The notes under the pieces: model-generated | Seen by the model: the letters and a program-made list of their open reading frames with translations, nothing else | Database searches by the model: none | Told to the model about the DNA's origin: nothing | Assembly (NCBI GenBank): GCA_965223405.1 | Contig: CBDCWO010000006.1 | Span: forward strand, 3,038,001-3,102,000 | Length of the DNA: 64,000 bases | Direction: 5' to 3' | Origin: CBDCWO01 sp965223405 | GTDB taxonomy: Bacteria; Bacteroidota; Bacteroidia; Chitinophagales; Saprospiraceae | Made by a program: the position numbers and the translations under genes | Part shown: in pieces, positions 7,984 through 18,483 of the stretch | Layout of the letters: the number at the start of each line of letters is the position of its first letter | How positions within the stretch are numbered: position 1 is the stretch's first letter

Positions 7984-10341
7984 ATGATGCGACACATCCT
8001 ACTCCTAACTTTTCGAAATTTCAAACGTCAAAAGCAATCATTTCTCATCAATATATTAGGCCTGGGTACCGGTCTTACCTGTGCGCTATTGATCCTCTTA
8101 TGGGTACAGGATGAATTACAATTCGACCAGTTTCACGAAAAGGATTCGCGACTTTATCAGGTCATGGAACATCAGCAATATGCCGAAGATATCATGACCA
8201 CCACCTCTACTCCGGGGATTTTAGCTGAGAATATGGCTGAAGAATTTGCAGAAGTCGAATATGCGACAACGACTACCTGGGTAAATCCAAACACCTTGTC
8301 CGTGGGTGACCATAATGTAAAAGCAAAAGGTTATCATGTCGGTGCGGACTTTTTTAATATATTCTCTTATCCACTGATAGCCGGTCATCCCGATCAGGTA
8401 TTAAAAGATAAAAGTTCGATTGTCCTGAGTAAATCACTGGCTAAAAAGTTGTTTAAACAGGAACCTGAAGAGATAATTGGCAAAACACTCGAATTTCAGC
8501 ATGAAGAGTCCTTTATAGTTACCGGGGTATTCGAAGATATCCCAGTTAATTCCCGCTATCAATTTGAGTACGTTCAGTCTTTCGAAGTTTACAAGGACGA
8601 CAATCAGTGGGTATTAAGTTGGGGTAACAATGGTCCCAGTACTTTTATTATTCTCAATGAACAAGCTGATCCTCAAGTATTTGGTGAAAAAATTGCAGGA
8701 TATATCAAGAGTAAAGAAGAAAATTCGAATGTTACCTTGTTTTTGGAAAAATATTCGGATCGATATTTATATGGGAGATATGAGAGTGGAGTGAAAGCCG
8801 GAGGACGAATTGAGTATGTCCGATTGTTCTCATTGGTGGCTTTGTTTATACTGATCATCGCCTGTATAAACTTTATGAATTTATCTACCGCCAGAGCAGC
8901 CCTTCGAGCCAAGGAGATTGGTATCAAAAAAGCCGTAGGTGCCAGAAGAAAATCTATCATGGGCCAGTACCTGAGCGAGTCTATAATTATTTCCGTACTG
9001 GCCATGGTGATCGGATTGGTATTGGTTTGGTTGCTTCTACCTTCATTCAATGAAATTACGGACAAACAGATTCATATTCCCATGAACCTGGGATTTGTGA
9101 TTAGTCTGTTTATCATCGCGATCGGAACCGGTATCGTCGCCGGTAGTTATCCAGCCATTTATCTTTCCGGGTTTACACCGGTCAAAGTATTTAAAGGAGA
9201 AATCAAAGGCTCATTATGGGAACTGTGGGCCCGTCGCGGATTAGTGGTTTTCCAATTTACCTTATCGATCATATTGATTGTCTCTGTATTGGTTATCTAT
9301 CGTCAGATACAATTTGTTCAAAGTAAGAATCTGGGTTATAATAAAGATCATGTCATCTCCTTTCCAATTGAAGGAAAACTCGAACAAAATTTAAGCACAT
9401 TCCTGCATGAACTAAAACAGCTACCCGGAGTAATCAATGCTTCCAGTATCGGACATTCATTGATGGGCAGGAATAGCAACACCAGCGGATTAAAATGGCC
9501 GGGAAAAGATCCTGAAACCCGAATTTTATTTGAAAATGTCCGTATTAATCACGATCTGATCGAAACCATGGATATTCCGGTGGTGGAAGGACGGGCATTT
9601 TCTCGTGAGTTTGGATCGGATACCTCAAAGATTATTTTCAATGAAACGGCTATAAATATTATGGGCCTGCAAGCGGATCCCATAGGTCAGACTATAAGAC
9701 TTTGGGATGAATACGATTTTGAGATTGTAGGGGTGGTAAAGGATTTTCATTTTCAATCCTTACACGAAAACGTCAAACCGCTATTTATGAGACTTACTCC
9801 AAACGATACCTGGAATGTCATGACCCGTATTGAGTCTGCTCAACAAAAAGAAACTTTAAACCAGATTAAAGCTACCTATCAAAATTTTAATCCAGGATTT
9901 ACTTTCGACTATACCTTTTTAGATGAAGAATACGCCAGTCTCTATGAGGCCGAACAACGGGTTAGTACATTGTCAAAATATTTTGCTGGGATGGCCATTA
10001 TCATTTCTTGTTTAGGGCTCTTTGGTCTGGCGGTATTTACCACAGAACGCCGGTTAAAGGAAATTGGGATTCGCAAAGTTCTCGGTTCCAGTTCGTTCAA
10101 TATCGTAAGATTACTAACCAATGACTTTTCCAAAATGGTCATAATGGCTATCCTTATCGCCATGCCGGTTAGCTATTTATTGATTCGAAATTGGTTAAAT
10201 CGATTTGCCTACAAGATTGACTTGGAAATATGGCTTTTTCTGGCTGCAGCTTTGGTCTCTTTGATCATTGCCTGGCTGACGGTGAGTATCCAGGCGTTTA
10301 AGGCCGCCAACGTTCACCCAGCCAGTTGTTTAAAAGAATAA
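7984..10341 (+). CDS. ABC transporter permease, MacB/FtsX type
   Basis: About 785 residues from the ATG at 7984 (an in-frame TTG at 7975 is less likely). Two copies of the layout are visible: a first transmembrane helix (residues about 20-40, NILGLGTGLTCALLILLWV) followed by a MacB-like periplasmic domain, then three FtsX helices. The hallmark LSTARAALRAKEIGIKKAVGA and a second ERRLKEIGIRKVLGSSS precede the helix bundles. It is an inner-membrane mechanotransmission-type permease. No ATPase or membrane-fusion partner gene lies nearby; orphan permeases of this kind are common in Bacteroidota. Cargo unknown. Confidence 0.9.
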   Translation: MMRHILLLTFRNFKRQKQSFLINILGLGTGLTCALLILLWVQDELQFDQFHEKDSRLYQVMEHQQYAEDIMTTTSTPGILAENMAEEFAEVEYATTTTWVNPNTLSVGDHNVKAKGYHVGADFFNIFSYPLIAGHPDQVLKDKSSIVLSKSLAKKLFKQEPEEIIGKTLEFQHEESFIVTGVFEDIPVNSRYQFEYVQSFEVYKDDNQWVLSWGNNGPSTFIILNEQADPQVFGEKIAGYIKSKEENSNVTLFLEKYSDRYLYGRYESGVKAGGRIEYVRLFSLVALFILIIACINFMNLSTARAALRAKEIGIKKAVGARRKSIMGQYLSESIIISVLAMVIGLVLVWLLLPSFNEITDKQIHIPMNLGFVISLFIIAIGTGIVAGSYPAIYLSGFTPVKVFKGEIKGSLWELWARRGLVVFQFTLSIILIVSVLVIYRQIQFVQSKNLGYNKDHVISFPIEGKLEQNLSTFLHELKQLPGVINASSIGHSLMGRNSNTSGLKWPGKDPETRILFENVRINHDLIETMDIPVVEGRAFSREFGSDTSKIIFNETAINIMGLQADPIGQTIRLWDEYDFEIVGVVKDFHFQSLHENVKPLFMRLTPNDTWNVMTRIESAQQKETLNQIKATYQNFNPGFTFDYTFLDEEYASLYEAEQRVSTLSKYFAGMAIIISCLGLFGLAVFTTERRLKEIGIRKVLGSSSFNIVRLLTNDFSKMVIMAILIAMPVSYLLIRNWLNRFAYKIDLEIWLFLAAALVSLIIAWLTVSIQAFKAANVHPASCLKE

Positions 10342-10921
10342 AGCACGCGTCAGAATTCAGGTTGGAGGTTTCTAAATTTGGCTAAAGATTAATGTATATT
10401 GGCAAAAGGTCCGATTTGGTGGAATTGTGGAATTTTAGAACTGCGGAACCATTTAAACCCTTAAGAAATATAGTGAGTCTCCAATTTGATTATTTAAAAA
10501 TAGCTTTAGTCAGGGGCATTCATGTTCCTTGGGTTAAATGCCAATCAAAATGTATACTTTGTTGATGGTGGGAATTTGAATCAATCAATTACATTCTTCA
10601 GATTGAGGCGAGGACGCCCCAAACAACATTGTGCACTTGTCTAAAAGAATGAAACAGGTGGTGATAAGGATGTTAAGGTTTTGGAATTCAGGTGTTCTAT
10701 TTTCTATCACATAGTTTCCATCTCACAACTCTAGACACGATCGATTGTAGGTATTCAGGGGGCAGTGGCTTGTTTGCTGGGTGTCTGACTTTTGTTTGTT
10801 GTTTCCCATTTCCGCTTACTGCTCAAATCTTACTGCCACTCATATTTTTTAAGGTGCTCTCTTTTCTGACTTCTGTTCCCTTATTACTACTTTCAGCCTG
10901 GAATTCTGTAATTTAACCTTT
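10342..10921. other. Non-coding gap with degenerate hairpin and pyrimidine-rich sequence
   Basis: 580 nt without a credible gene. The stretch around 10600-10625 (TTGAGGCGAGGACGCCCCAA) resembles hairpin-like sequences at 27520-27543 and near 28573. The 10700-10915 part is rich in CT/TG words (GTCTGACTTTTG, TTCTGACTTCTG), giving an open frame at 10692-10916 that I judge spurious. Confidence 0.4.
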
Positions 10922-12856
10922 ATGAAATATCTCACTCTTTTCTGTTGCCTCTCATATCTCAGTTGTTCGTTTTCACCATCCACAGGTATAGGATTTTTAT
11001 ATAATAGTGCAGCGTATTTTAATCTCGAAACCACCAAGCAGTATCAGATTGCCAGTACCGATACAACAGATGGAAATAACGATCGCTGGAACCTGCGCTC
11101 GTATGACACTGCAGTGATTATGGATCAATCAGGACCCGGATTGATCAGCCGGATGTGGTTTACTTTTGATTCTCGTGATCCCGATTATTTACGAAACATT
11201 CTGATTCGTATTTATTGGGATGATAATCCCGTTCCGTCAGTTTCTTCGCCAATCGGTGATTTTTTTGGTTGTCCCTATGAATACCGGCATTGGACTTCCG
11301 AATACCTGGGAATGAGTTCCGGAGGTTACTATTGTTATTTTCCCATGCCGTTCCAAAAACGGGCCAGAATTGAAATCATTAATGACAGTCCCTATGAATT
11401 GTATGCTTTGTATTTCCAAATCAATTATTTTACACTTTCTAAATGGCATTCCGAAACCATGTACTTTCACGCTCAGTGGAATCGTGAGTTAAGGACTACC
11501 GAGAATCGGAATTATACCGCACTTGAGGTAAATGGTTCAGGTTGTTTTGTGGGGATCCATTACAATGCGCAAAGTTATCGGGGTTCTTTGGTTTTTCTTG
11601 AAGGTGACGAAATGATATATGTGGATCGGGAGTCGCATCCTTCTATATATGGTACAGGAATGGAAGACTATCTAAACAGTGGGTGGTATTTTAAAAATGG
11701 CACCTATTCAGCGCTACATCATGGCCTAATTATGAAAGATGAGGAAAAGGCAAGAATCTCAGCATATCGCTACCATATTAAAGATTTAATCCCTTTCCAA
11801 AAATCAATCCAGGTTACCTACGAGCACGGACATGCCAATGAAGAGGAAACCGACATGAGCACAGTGGCATTTTGGTATCAGGACCAAAGTTCGAATCCGG
11901 ACATGAACCGGCTGCAAGGGAAAAATAGAAAGGTATTAAGACGACCGGTTGCTCAAGGAGTAATAGAAGGAGAAGATCTCCAGGTCGCTGACCAAACCAG
12001 ATCCGAGATCGTGCAGATGACTGAATTTGGTTCGGATTGGAGCAATCATCAACAACTATTGTTAACCCTTGATGCTGGAGAAACCACTGAAATTTCAACA
12101 CCTGAGTTAGAAGAAAAAGAGTATGATGTTATACTCTATCTTTCACAGGCTCCAGAATCTGGAAAATTTGAAATCGAACAGGAATTATTTGATGGATATT
12201 CAATTCATGTGATTCCGGCTCCCATATTAAAATTTTCGCGTCTACAAGTCGATCAAAACCGAAGAATTTCATTAATCATTAAAAATGTATCTAGCCATCA
12301 GGCCGCTTTGGGTATAGATGCCATCCGGCTCATTCCTTATCGGTCCTATATTCCCAACTGGTCTTTGATCGGGCCTTTTGACAATCCCCGCGAGTCGGAT
12401 GATTTACGCTTCGGATTAGATCATGAGTATCCTCCTGAAAATGGATATCATCCGGACTCCTCCTATATCGGAAAGGAAGGAAAAGTGCTCAATTGGAAAA
12501 ACATCTCTGGTGTACCGGCCGGTTATGCCATGCAATTATGGAATTACATTCAACCTTACGAATTTGTCATCAGTTATGCCCATACCTATGTATTTGCCCC
12601 GGAAGAAATGACAGTTGATCTGATGTTAGGAAGTGATGATGGAATTAAGGTCTTTGTAAATGAAAAGGAAATCCACCGGTTTTTAGCTGTGCGCATTGCT
12701 GAACCCGATCAAACCCGGATTTCGGTTCAATTAAATGCAGGGTGGAATCAATTATTGTTGAAACTTGAAAATAATTTTGGTGGTTATGCATTTTATGCGA
12801 GATTTATGGATCCGGAAAACAAGTTACAATACAACTTGAAACCAATTATTAACTAA
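10922..12856 (+). CDS. DUF2961 / glycoside hydrolase family 172-like exoprotein
   Basis: 644 residues. The N-terminus MKYLTLFCCLSYLSCSFSPS has a lipobox-like LSYLSC, suggesting a lipoprotein. Residues about 30-330 show the DUF2961 (GH172) pattern: the RW(N)LRSYD segment, GPGLISRMWFTF, SPIGDFFG, and GTGMEDYLNSGWYF near 240-255. GH172 enzymes characterised elsewhere act on furanose sugars (difructose dianhydride, D-arabinofuranose). The C-terminal part holds two beta-sandwich-like regions, one ending GIDAIRLIPYRS and one with NWSLIGPFDNP...WNQLLLKLENNFGGYAFYAR, the latter typical of a ligand-binding accessory domain. It is followed 15 nt later by the DUF1080 gene, so the two are probably cotranscribed. 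The exact substrate is unknown. Confidence 0.8.
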   Translation: MKYLTLFCCLSYLSCSFSPSTGIGFLYNSAAYFNLETTKQYQIASTDTTDGNNDRWNLRSYDTAVIMDQSGPGLISRMWFTFDSRDPDYLRNILIRIYWDDNPVPSVSSPIGDFFGCPYEYRHWTSEYLGMSSGGYYCYFPMPFQKRARIEIINDSPYELYALYFQINYFTLSKWHSETMYFHAQWNRELRTTENRNYTALEVNGSGCFVGIHYNAQSYRGSLVFLEGDEMIYVDRESHPSIYGTGMEDYLNSGWYFKNGTYSALHHGLIMKDEEKARISAYRYHIKDLIPFQKSIQVTYEHGHANEEETDMSTVAFWYQDQSSNPDMNRLQGKNRKVLRRPVAQGVIEGEDLQVADQTRSEIVQMTEFGSDWSNHQQLLLTLDAGETTEISTPELEEKEYDVILYLSQAPESGKFEIEQELFDGYSIHVIPAPILKFSRLQVDQNRRISLIIKNVSSHQAALGIDAIRLIPYRSYIPNWSLIGPFDNPRESDDLRFGLDHEYPPENGYHPDSSYIGKEGKVLNWKNISGVPAGYAMQLWNYIQPYEFVISYAHTYVFAPEEMTVDLMLGSDDGIKVFVNEKEIHRFLAVRIAEPDQTRISVQLNAGWNQLLLKLENNFGGYAFYARFMDPENKLQYNLKPIIN

Positions 12857-12871
12857 TTTGAATGTTTTCTT

Positions 12872-14239
12872 ATGAAACACGTACTCCTATTTCTTTTGTT
12901 AGTCATATCCATCGGCGCTCAAGCACAATGGCAGAATTTATTTAATGGGAGTGACTTTGCCGGTTGGAATCAAAAGAACGGTAAAGCACATTATGAGGTG
13001 GTCGATGGACAAATCGTCGGCACTTCAGTGATGAATACGCCAAATTCCTTTCTCTGTACCGATAAGGAATACGCAGATTTTATTCTGGAATTTGACGTGT
13101 GGGTTGATCCATCTCTTAACTCGGGAGTTCAAATTCGCAGTTTGAGTATTCCTGAATTAAATAATGGGCGGGTCCATGGATACCAGGTAGAGTTGGATCC
13201 CAGCAATCGGGCTTGGAGTACCGGGATATATGATGAAGCCCGTAGGGGTTGGTTGTACCCTTTATCGGAGAATCCCAAGGGACAACATGCCTTTAAAAAT
13301 GGACAATGGAATCAGGTGAGAGTGGAAGCAATCGGTCCGCATATTCGTACCTGGCTCAATGGAATACAGTGTTCTAATTTGGTCGATGATATGACCGCAA
13401 AAGGATTTATCGGATTGCAGGTGCATGGAATTGGGAAAAACGAGGACAAAAACGGAAAACAAATTATATGGAAGAATATCCGGATCATGACCGAAGATCT
13501 CGAAAAACACAGCCTTCCTAATGATCCGGCTGTTAAAGAATACAGCTATCTGACCAACCAATTGACTGAAGGGGAAAAGCGCAGAGGCTGGCGCTTACTC
13601 TGGGACGGACATTCTACAAAGGGTTGGCGCGGAGCAAAAATGGAAGATTTTCCCAAAGTGGGTTGGGAAATTAAAGAAGGAGTCTTGACTGTATTGGAAT
13701 CAGGGGGTGGTGAATCAAAACATGGTGGAGATATTATTACAAATGATTTGTTTGGTAACTTCGAACTTCAGGTCGACTTTAAAATTACCAAAGGAGCCAA
13801 TAGCGGGATTAAGTATTTTGTCGATCCGGAATTAAACAAAGGAACTGGGTCTGCAATTGGGTTGGAATTTCAAATCCTGGATGATGTCAATCATCCGGAT
13901 GCCAAAGCCGGAGTGGGTGGTAACCGCACCGTTGGTTCGCTTTATGATCTGATCCCAGCAGGAAATATGACCGAACCCAATCGAGATACTAAAAGAGCCG
14001 GAGGCCCTGGTTCCTGGAACCGAGCTCGTATCCTGGTAGAAGGAGCGCATGTGGAGCATTGGTTGAACAACGTGAAGGTACTCGAGTTTGAAAGAGGTAG
14101 CCCAATATTTAGAGCTCTGGTACAAAAAAGCAAGTATAAGAAATGGCCTAATTTCGGAGAACATGTGGAAGGGTATATCCTGTTGCAGGAACACGGTAAT
14201 ACGGTACACTTCAAAAACATCAAAGTAAGGGAGTTCTAA
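12872..14239 (+). CDS. Two-domain DUF1080 (3-keto-disaccharide hydrolase family) secreted protein
   Basis: 455 residues with a signal peptide (KHVLLFLLLVISIGAQAQ). Two DUF1080 domains of concanavalin-like fold follow: residues about 20-205 (WQNLFNGSDFAGW...FLCTDKEYADFILEFDVWVDPSLNSGVQIRS) and about 235-455 (WRLLWDGHSTKGWRG...NDLFGNFELQVDFKITKGANSGIKY). Members of this family hydrolyse 3-keto-glycosides generated by Gfo/Idh/MocA-type dehydrogenases. That fits the two such dehydrogenases earlier in the window, although they are 8 kb away. It follows the GH172-like gene in the same direction (15 nt gap). Confidence 0.85.
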   Translation: MKHVLLFLLLVISIGAQAQWQNLFNGSDFAGWNQKNGKAHYEVVDGQIVGTSVMNTPNSFLCTDKEYADFILEFDVWVDPSLNSGVQIRSLSIPELNNGRVHGYQVELDPSNRAWSTGIYDEARRGWLYPLSENPKGQHAFKNGQWNQVRVEAIGPHIRTWLNGIQCSNLVDDMTAKGFIGLQVHGIGKNEDKNGKQIIWKNIRIMTEDLEKHSLPNDPAVKEYSYLTNQLTEGEKRRGWRLLWDGHSTKGWRGAKMEDFPKVGWEIKEGVLTVLESGGGESKHGGDIITNDLFGNFELQVDFKITKGANSGIKYFVDPELNKGTGSAIGLEFQILDDVNHPDAKAGVGGNRTVGSLYDLIPAGNMTEPNRDTKRAGGPGSWNRARILVEGAHVEHWLNNVKVLEFERGSPIFRALVQKSKYKKWPNFGEHVEGYILLQEHGNTVHFKNIKVREF

Positions 14240-14312
14240 AAGAATTATTACTGAAGTCCTACTTCGTATCATGAGAGGAAAGATTGCCATCTGAAAACTT
14301 CCTGGATCGGTT

Positions 14313-15326
14313 ATGGATCAAACACCACTCGTATCTATCATTATGGCGGTCAGAAATACGGCCAGGTATTTACCGGAATGCCTCGATTCGATTTTAAGTC
14401 AATCCTATACCAAATGGGAACTCATCGCAGTCAATGATCATTCGACCGATGAAAGCCGGCAAATATTGGAGAATTATGCGAGTCAGGATATCAGAATAAA
14501 ATGCTTTGATAGCAGAGGTCATCGCTTGATTCCTGCTTTGCAAACCGGTTATGATCAGTCTCAAGGGGTACTGATCAATCGTATGGATTCTGATGATAAA
14601 ATGCCCGGTGATAAATTGGAAGTATTGGTTACTGAATGGTTGAAGTATGGGAAAGGTCATGTGATCGCCGGTGGAACCAAGCATTTTGTCGATAATGGAG
14701 AAGTTGGGAATGGGTTTGTCCAATACGAAAATTGGCTTAACCAGGTTGCCAGAGCAAACACATACTATCAGGAAATTTATAAGGAATGTGTTATTCCTTC
14801 GCATTGCTGGATCATTCACCGGGATGATTTTGAAAGGGTGAACGCATTTAATCCCCTGGTTTATCCCGAGGATTATGATTTATGCTTTCGGTTTTACCAA
14901 GCCGGACTTCGGATTATCGGTATTGACAAAGTACTACACTTCTGGCGAGATCGAGCTGAACGAATTTCACGGACCTGGGAGGAATATAAGGACAACCGCT
15001 ATTTCGACTTGAAGTTCCGGTTTTTCTATTTATTGGATCGGGATCAAGGTAGACCTTTGGTCGTATGGGGTGCTGGAAGGCATGGTAAGGATGTCGTGAA
15101 AATAATCCAGAAGTACAATGATGAGGTATTTTGGGTCTGCGATAATCCAAATAAATTGGGCCAAAAGATCTATAACGTGTCCATCCACCACTATGAAAAA
15201 GTGAAGGAATTAAAAACCCCTCAGATCATTGTAGTCGTTTCCTCACCCACGGGTAAACTGGGGATTAGAAATATGCTTCAAGCCTGGGGTAAGAATCCGG
15301 TTGAAGATTTTTGGTTTTTCTTATAA
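14313..15326 (+). CDS. Family 2 glycosyltransferase with C-terminal Rossmann-like domain
   Basis: 337 residues. The GT-A domain (about 1-220) has VSIIMAVRNTARYLPECLDSILSQSY, the nucleotide-binding NDHSTDES, and the metal-binding RMDSDDKMP (DxD). An ED pair occurs in YPEDYDLCFRF. Residues about 245-337 form a second domain beginning PLVVWGAGRHGKDVVKII. This is a GxGxxG Rossmann start like the N-terminal domain of PglD-type sugar acyltransferases, followed by VFWVCDNPNKLG. The fusion suggests a nucleotide-sugar or cofactor sensing role, which is inference. Cytoplasmic or membrane-associated; acceptor unknown. The stop codon lies directly against the start of the repeat array. Confidence 0.85.
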   Translation: MDQTPLVSIIMAVRNTARYLPECLDSILSQSYTKWELIAVNDHSTDESRQILENYASQDIRIKCFDSRGHRLIPALQTGYDQSQGVLINRMDSDDKMPGDKLEVLVTEWLKYGKGHVIAGGTKHFVDNGEVGNGFVQYENWLNQVARANTYYQEIYKECVIPSHCWIIHRDDFERVNAFNPLVYPEDYDLCFRFYQAGLRIIGIDKVLHFWRDRAERISRTWEEYKDNRYFDLKFRFFYLLDRDQGRPLVVWGAGRHGKDVVKIIQKYNDEVFWVCDNPNKLGQKIYNVSIHHYEKVKELKTPQIIVVVSSPTGKLGIRNMLQAWGKNPVEDFWFFL

Positions 15327-15329
15327 TTC

Positions 15330-18015
15330 AAGGTCAGGGTAAACGAGCAGACAAAAATTCCCACTTTATATTATAGTAAAGAACAAAATTCTTTGGGTAA
15401 GAATATTGTAATTGATTGCGTGCAGCTTCCCTTTAGGGTTAGGGCAGAGAAGAGCAGACAAAATTCCCAATTTGCTTTATAGTTTAAGAATAAGATTTTT
15501 AGAGTTAGAATATTGTAATTGATTGCGAGCGGTTTCCCTTAAGTGTCAGGGTGCGCGTGGCTGGTTGAAAACTCTTCCTGATTGTAATCTACATTGATCA
15601 ATATCGATAGCTATCCGGAATAGAATGGCTTAACTCGCCCTGTACCCCTAAAGGGAGGGCACCGGCCAATTAAAAAATCAGGCATTAATCCTTGCGGGCG
15701 GCTTCCCTTTAGGGTCAGGGCTCGCGTGGCTGGGGAAACCTCTTTCTGATTGTAATCTACACTGATCAGTATCGATAGCTATCCGGAATAAAATGGCTTA
15801 ACTCGCCCTGTATCCCTAAAGGGAGGGCACCCCGCCAATTAAAAAATCAGGCATTAATCCTTGCGGGCTGATTCCCTATAGGGTTAGAGCAGAGAAGAGC
15901 AGACCAAATTCCCAATTTGCTTTATAGTTTAAGAATAAGATTTTTAGGGTTAAAATATTGTAATTGATTGCGGGCGGCTTGGAAACCTCTTTCTGATTGT
16001 AATCTACACTGATCAGTATCGATAGCTATCCGAAATAAAATGGCATTACTCGCCCTGCATCCCTAAAGGGAGGGCACCCCGCCAATAAAAAATCAGGCAG
16101 TAATCCTTGCGGGCTGCTTCCCTATAGGGTTAGAGCAGAGAAGAGCGGACCAAATTCCCAATTTGCTTTATAGTTTAAGAATAAGATTTTTAGGGTTAGA
16201 AAATCGTAATTGATTGCGGGCGGCTTCCCTTTAGGGTCAGGGCTCGCGTGGCTGGGGAAACCTCTTTCTGATTGTAATCTACACTGATCAGTATCGATAG
16301 CTATCCGGAATAGAATGACTTAACTCGCCCTGTACCCCTAAAGGGAGGGCACCGGCCAATTAAAAAATCAGGCATTAATCCTTACGGGCTGCTTCCCTAT
16401 AGGGTTAGGGCAGAGAAGAGCAGACAAAAATTCCCAATTTGCTTTATAGTTTAAGAATAAGATTTTTAGGGTTAGAATAATGTAATTGATTGCGGGCGGA
16501 TTCCCTTTAGGGTCAGGGTGCGCGTGGGTGGTGGAAACCTATTTCAGATTGCAATCTACACTGATCAATATCAATAGCTATCCGGAATAAATTGGCTTAA
16601 CTCGCCCTGCATCCCTAAAGGGAGGGCACCCGCCAATAAAAAATCTGGCAGTATTCCTTGCGGGCGGTTTCCCTTAAGGGTCAGGGCAGAGAAGAGCAGA
16701 CAAAAATTCCCAATTTGCTTTATAGTTAAGAACAAAAATTTTTAGGGTTAGAATATTGTAATTGATTACGGGCAGATTCCCTTTAGGGTTAGGGCGCGCG
16801 TGGCTGGTTGAAAACTCTTTCTGATTGTAATCTACACTGATCAGTATCGATTGCTATCCGGAATAAACTGGCATTACTCGCCCTGCATCCCTCAAGGGAG
16901 GGCACCCCGCCAATTAAAAAATCAGGCATTAATCCTTGCGGGCTGATTCCCTATAGGGTTAGAGCAGAGAAGAGCGGACCAAATTCCCAATTTGCTATAT
17001 AGTTTAAGAACAAAATTTTTAGGGTTAGAATATTGTAATTGATTGTGGGCGGTTTCCCTTTAGGGTCAGGGTGCGCGCGGCTGGTGGAAACCTATTTCTG
17101 ATTGTAATTTACACTGATCTGTATCGATAGCTATCCGGAATAGAATGGCTTAACTCGCCCTGTATCCCTAAAGGGAGGGCACCCCGCCAATTAAAAAATC
17201 AGGCATTAATCCTTGCGGGCTGATTCCCTATAGGGTTAGGGCAGAGAAGAGCAGACAAAAATTCCCAATTTGCTTTATAGTTAAGAACAAAGATTTTTAG
17301 GGTTAAAATATTGTAATTGATTACGGGCGGCTTCCCTTTAGGGTTAGGGCGCGCGTGTCTGGTGGAAACCTCTTTCTGATTGTAATCTACACTGATCAAT
17401 ATCGATAGCTATCCGGGATAAATTGGCTTAACTCGCCCTGTATCCCTAAAGGGAGGGCACCCCGCCAATTAAAAAATCTGGCAGTATTCCTTGCGAGTAG
17501 ATCCCCATTAGGGTTAGGGCAGAGAAGAGCAGACAAAATTCCCAATTTGCTTTATAGTTTAAGAATAAGATTTTTAGAGTTAGAATATTGTAATTGATTG
17601 CGAGCGGTTTCCCTTAAGTGTCAGGGTGCGCGTGGCTGGGGAAACCTCTTTCTGATTGTAATCTACACTGATCAGTATCGATAGCTATCCGAAATAAAAT
17701 GGCATTACTCGCCCTGCATCCCTAAAGGGAGGGCACCGGCCAATTAAAAAATCAGGCATTAATCCTTGCGGGCTGATTCCCTATAGGGTTAGAGCAGAGA
17801 AGAGCAGACAAAATTCCCAATTTGCTTTATAGTTTAAGAATAAGATTTTTAGGGTTAAAATATTGTAATTGATTGCGGGCGGCTTCCCTTTAGGGTTAGG
17901 GCGCTCGTGACTGGTGGAAAACTCTTCCTGATTGTAATCTACAAGGGGGCATCCCACTAATTGAGATGAGTCTGAGGGTAGATCCCCTTTAGGGTTAGGG
18001 TGTGGGTGGCAGGTG
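15330..18015. repeat. DUF559-associated hairpin repeat array, left half
   Basis: Tandem composite units of about 276 bp built from two modules. Module A (about 167 bp) holds CTGATTGTAATCTACACTGATCA, then a hairpin GCCCT...TCCCTAAAGGGA...AGGGC, then AATCAGGCATTAATCC. Module B (about 109 bp) holds CAGAGAAGAGCAGAC, CCCAATTTGCTTTATAG and TTGTAATTGATTGCGGGCGG. The two modules are joined through a second palindromic core, TTCCCTTTAGGGTTAGGGC. Module B copies are centred near 15446, 15891, 16138, 16412, 16687, 16966, 17243, 17521 and 17796, with a decayed copy at about 15331. Spacing is 274-279 bp except where a module is missing or doubled. The array starts four bases after the glycosyltransferase stop. 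No gene is supported inside this half. Confidence 0.9.
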
Positions 18016-18096
18016 GAGAATTCTCGCTTACTTCAGTCCGCACCTTTCATAAAAAATTGTGGACATGTATTATTTTCAGAGTTAAAAAACTAACGT

Positions 18097-18483
18097 ATGG
18101 ATCCGTTAAAGAAAATTGGAATGCACGCTGGTGCTTCTCCTGCGATTTTTCGGAAAGCAGATATGCTGAGAAATAATATGACCAAAGAGGAAAGTTTATT
18201 GTGGCATTTTCTCAAAAAGAAACCCTATGGATGCAAATTTCGAAGACAGCATCCATTTGGTATTTATGTATTAGATTTTTATTGTCATGGTAAAAGGCTG
18301 AGTATTGAAATAGATGGATACAATCATCGTCACCCCAATCAAATACAATACGATCAAGAAAGAACCGAATTTATCAAATCATTCAATATTATCGAACTTA
18401 GATTTCTTAATGAAGACATTAACACTCGTTTGGAGAATGTACAAATGGCCATCTTGGAACAACTGCGGGCGGTTTCCCATTAG
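18097..18483 (+). CDS. DUF559 (Vsr-like) endonuclease-domain protein inside the repeat array
   Basis: 128 residues. The DUF559 pattern is clear: MLRNNMTKEESLLWHFLKKK (about 24-43), then GCKFRRQHPFGIYVLDFYC (about 48-66), LSIEIDGYNHR (about 72-82) and a late IIELRFLNEDI. The Asp/Glu residues of VLDFYC and IEIDG correspond to the PD-(D/E)xK-type active site of Vsr-like nucleases. The frame is intact. The last six codons and the stop (LRAVSH, TAG) are made of array sequence (TGCGGGCGGTTTCCC from 18466), so the gene is physically fused to a repeat module. No methylase or other partner gene is adjacent. A role in spread or repair of the repeats is a hypothesis. Confidence 0.88.
   Translation: MDPLKKIGMHAGASPAIFRKADMLRNNMTKEESLLWHFLKKKPYGCKFRRQHPFGIYVLDFYCHGKRLSIEIDGYNHRHPNQIQYDQERTEFIKSFNIIELRFLNEDINTRLENVQMAILEQLRAVSH

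Noticed and set aside
10692..10916. 74-codon hydrophobic ORF
   Set aside because: Falls in a pyrimidine-rich low-complexity stretch; no family, no plausible partner.
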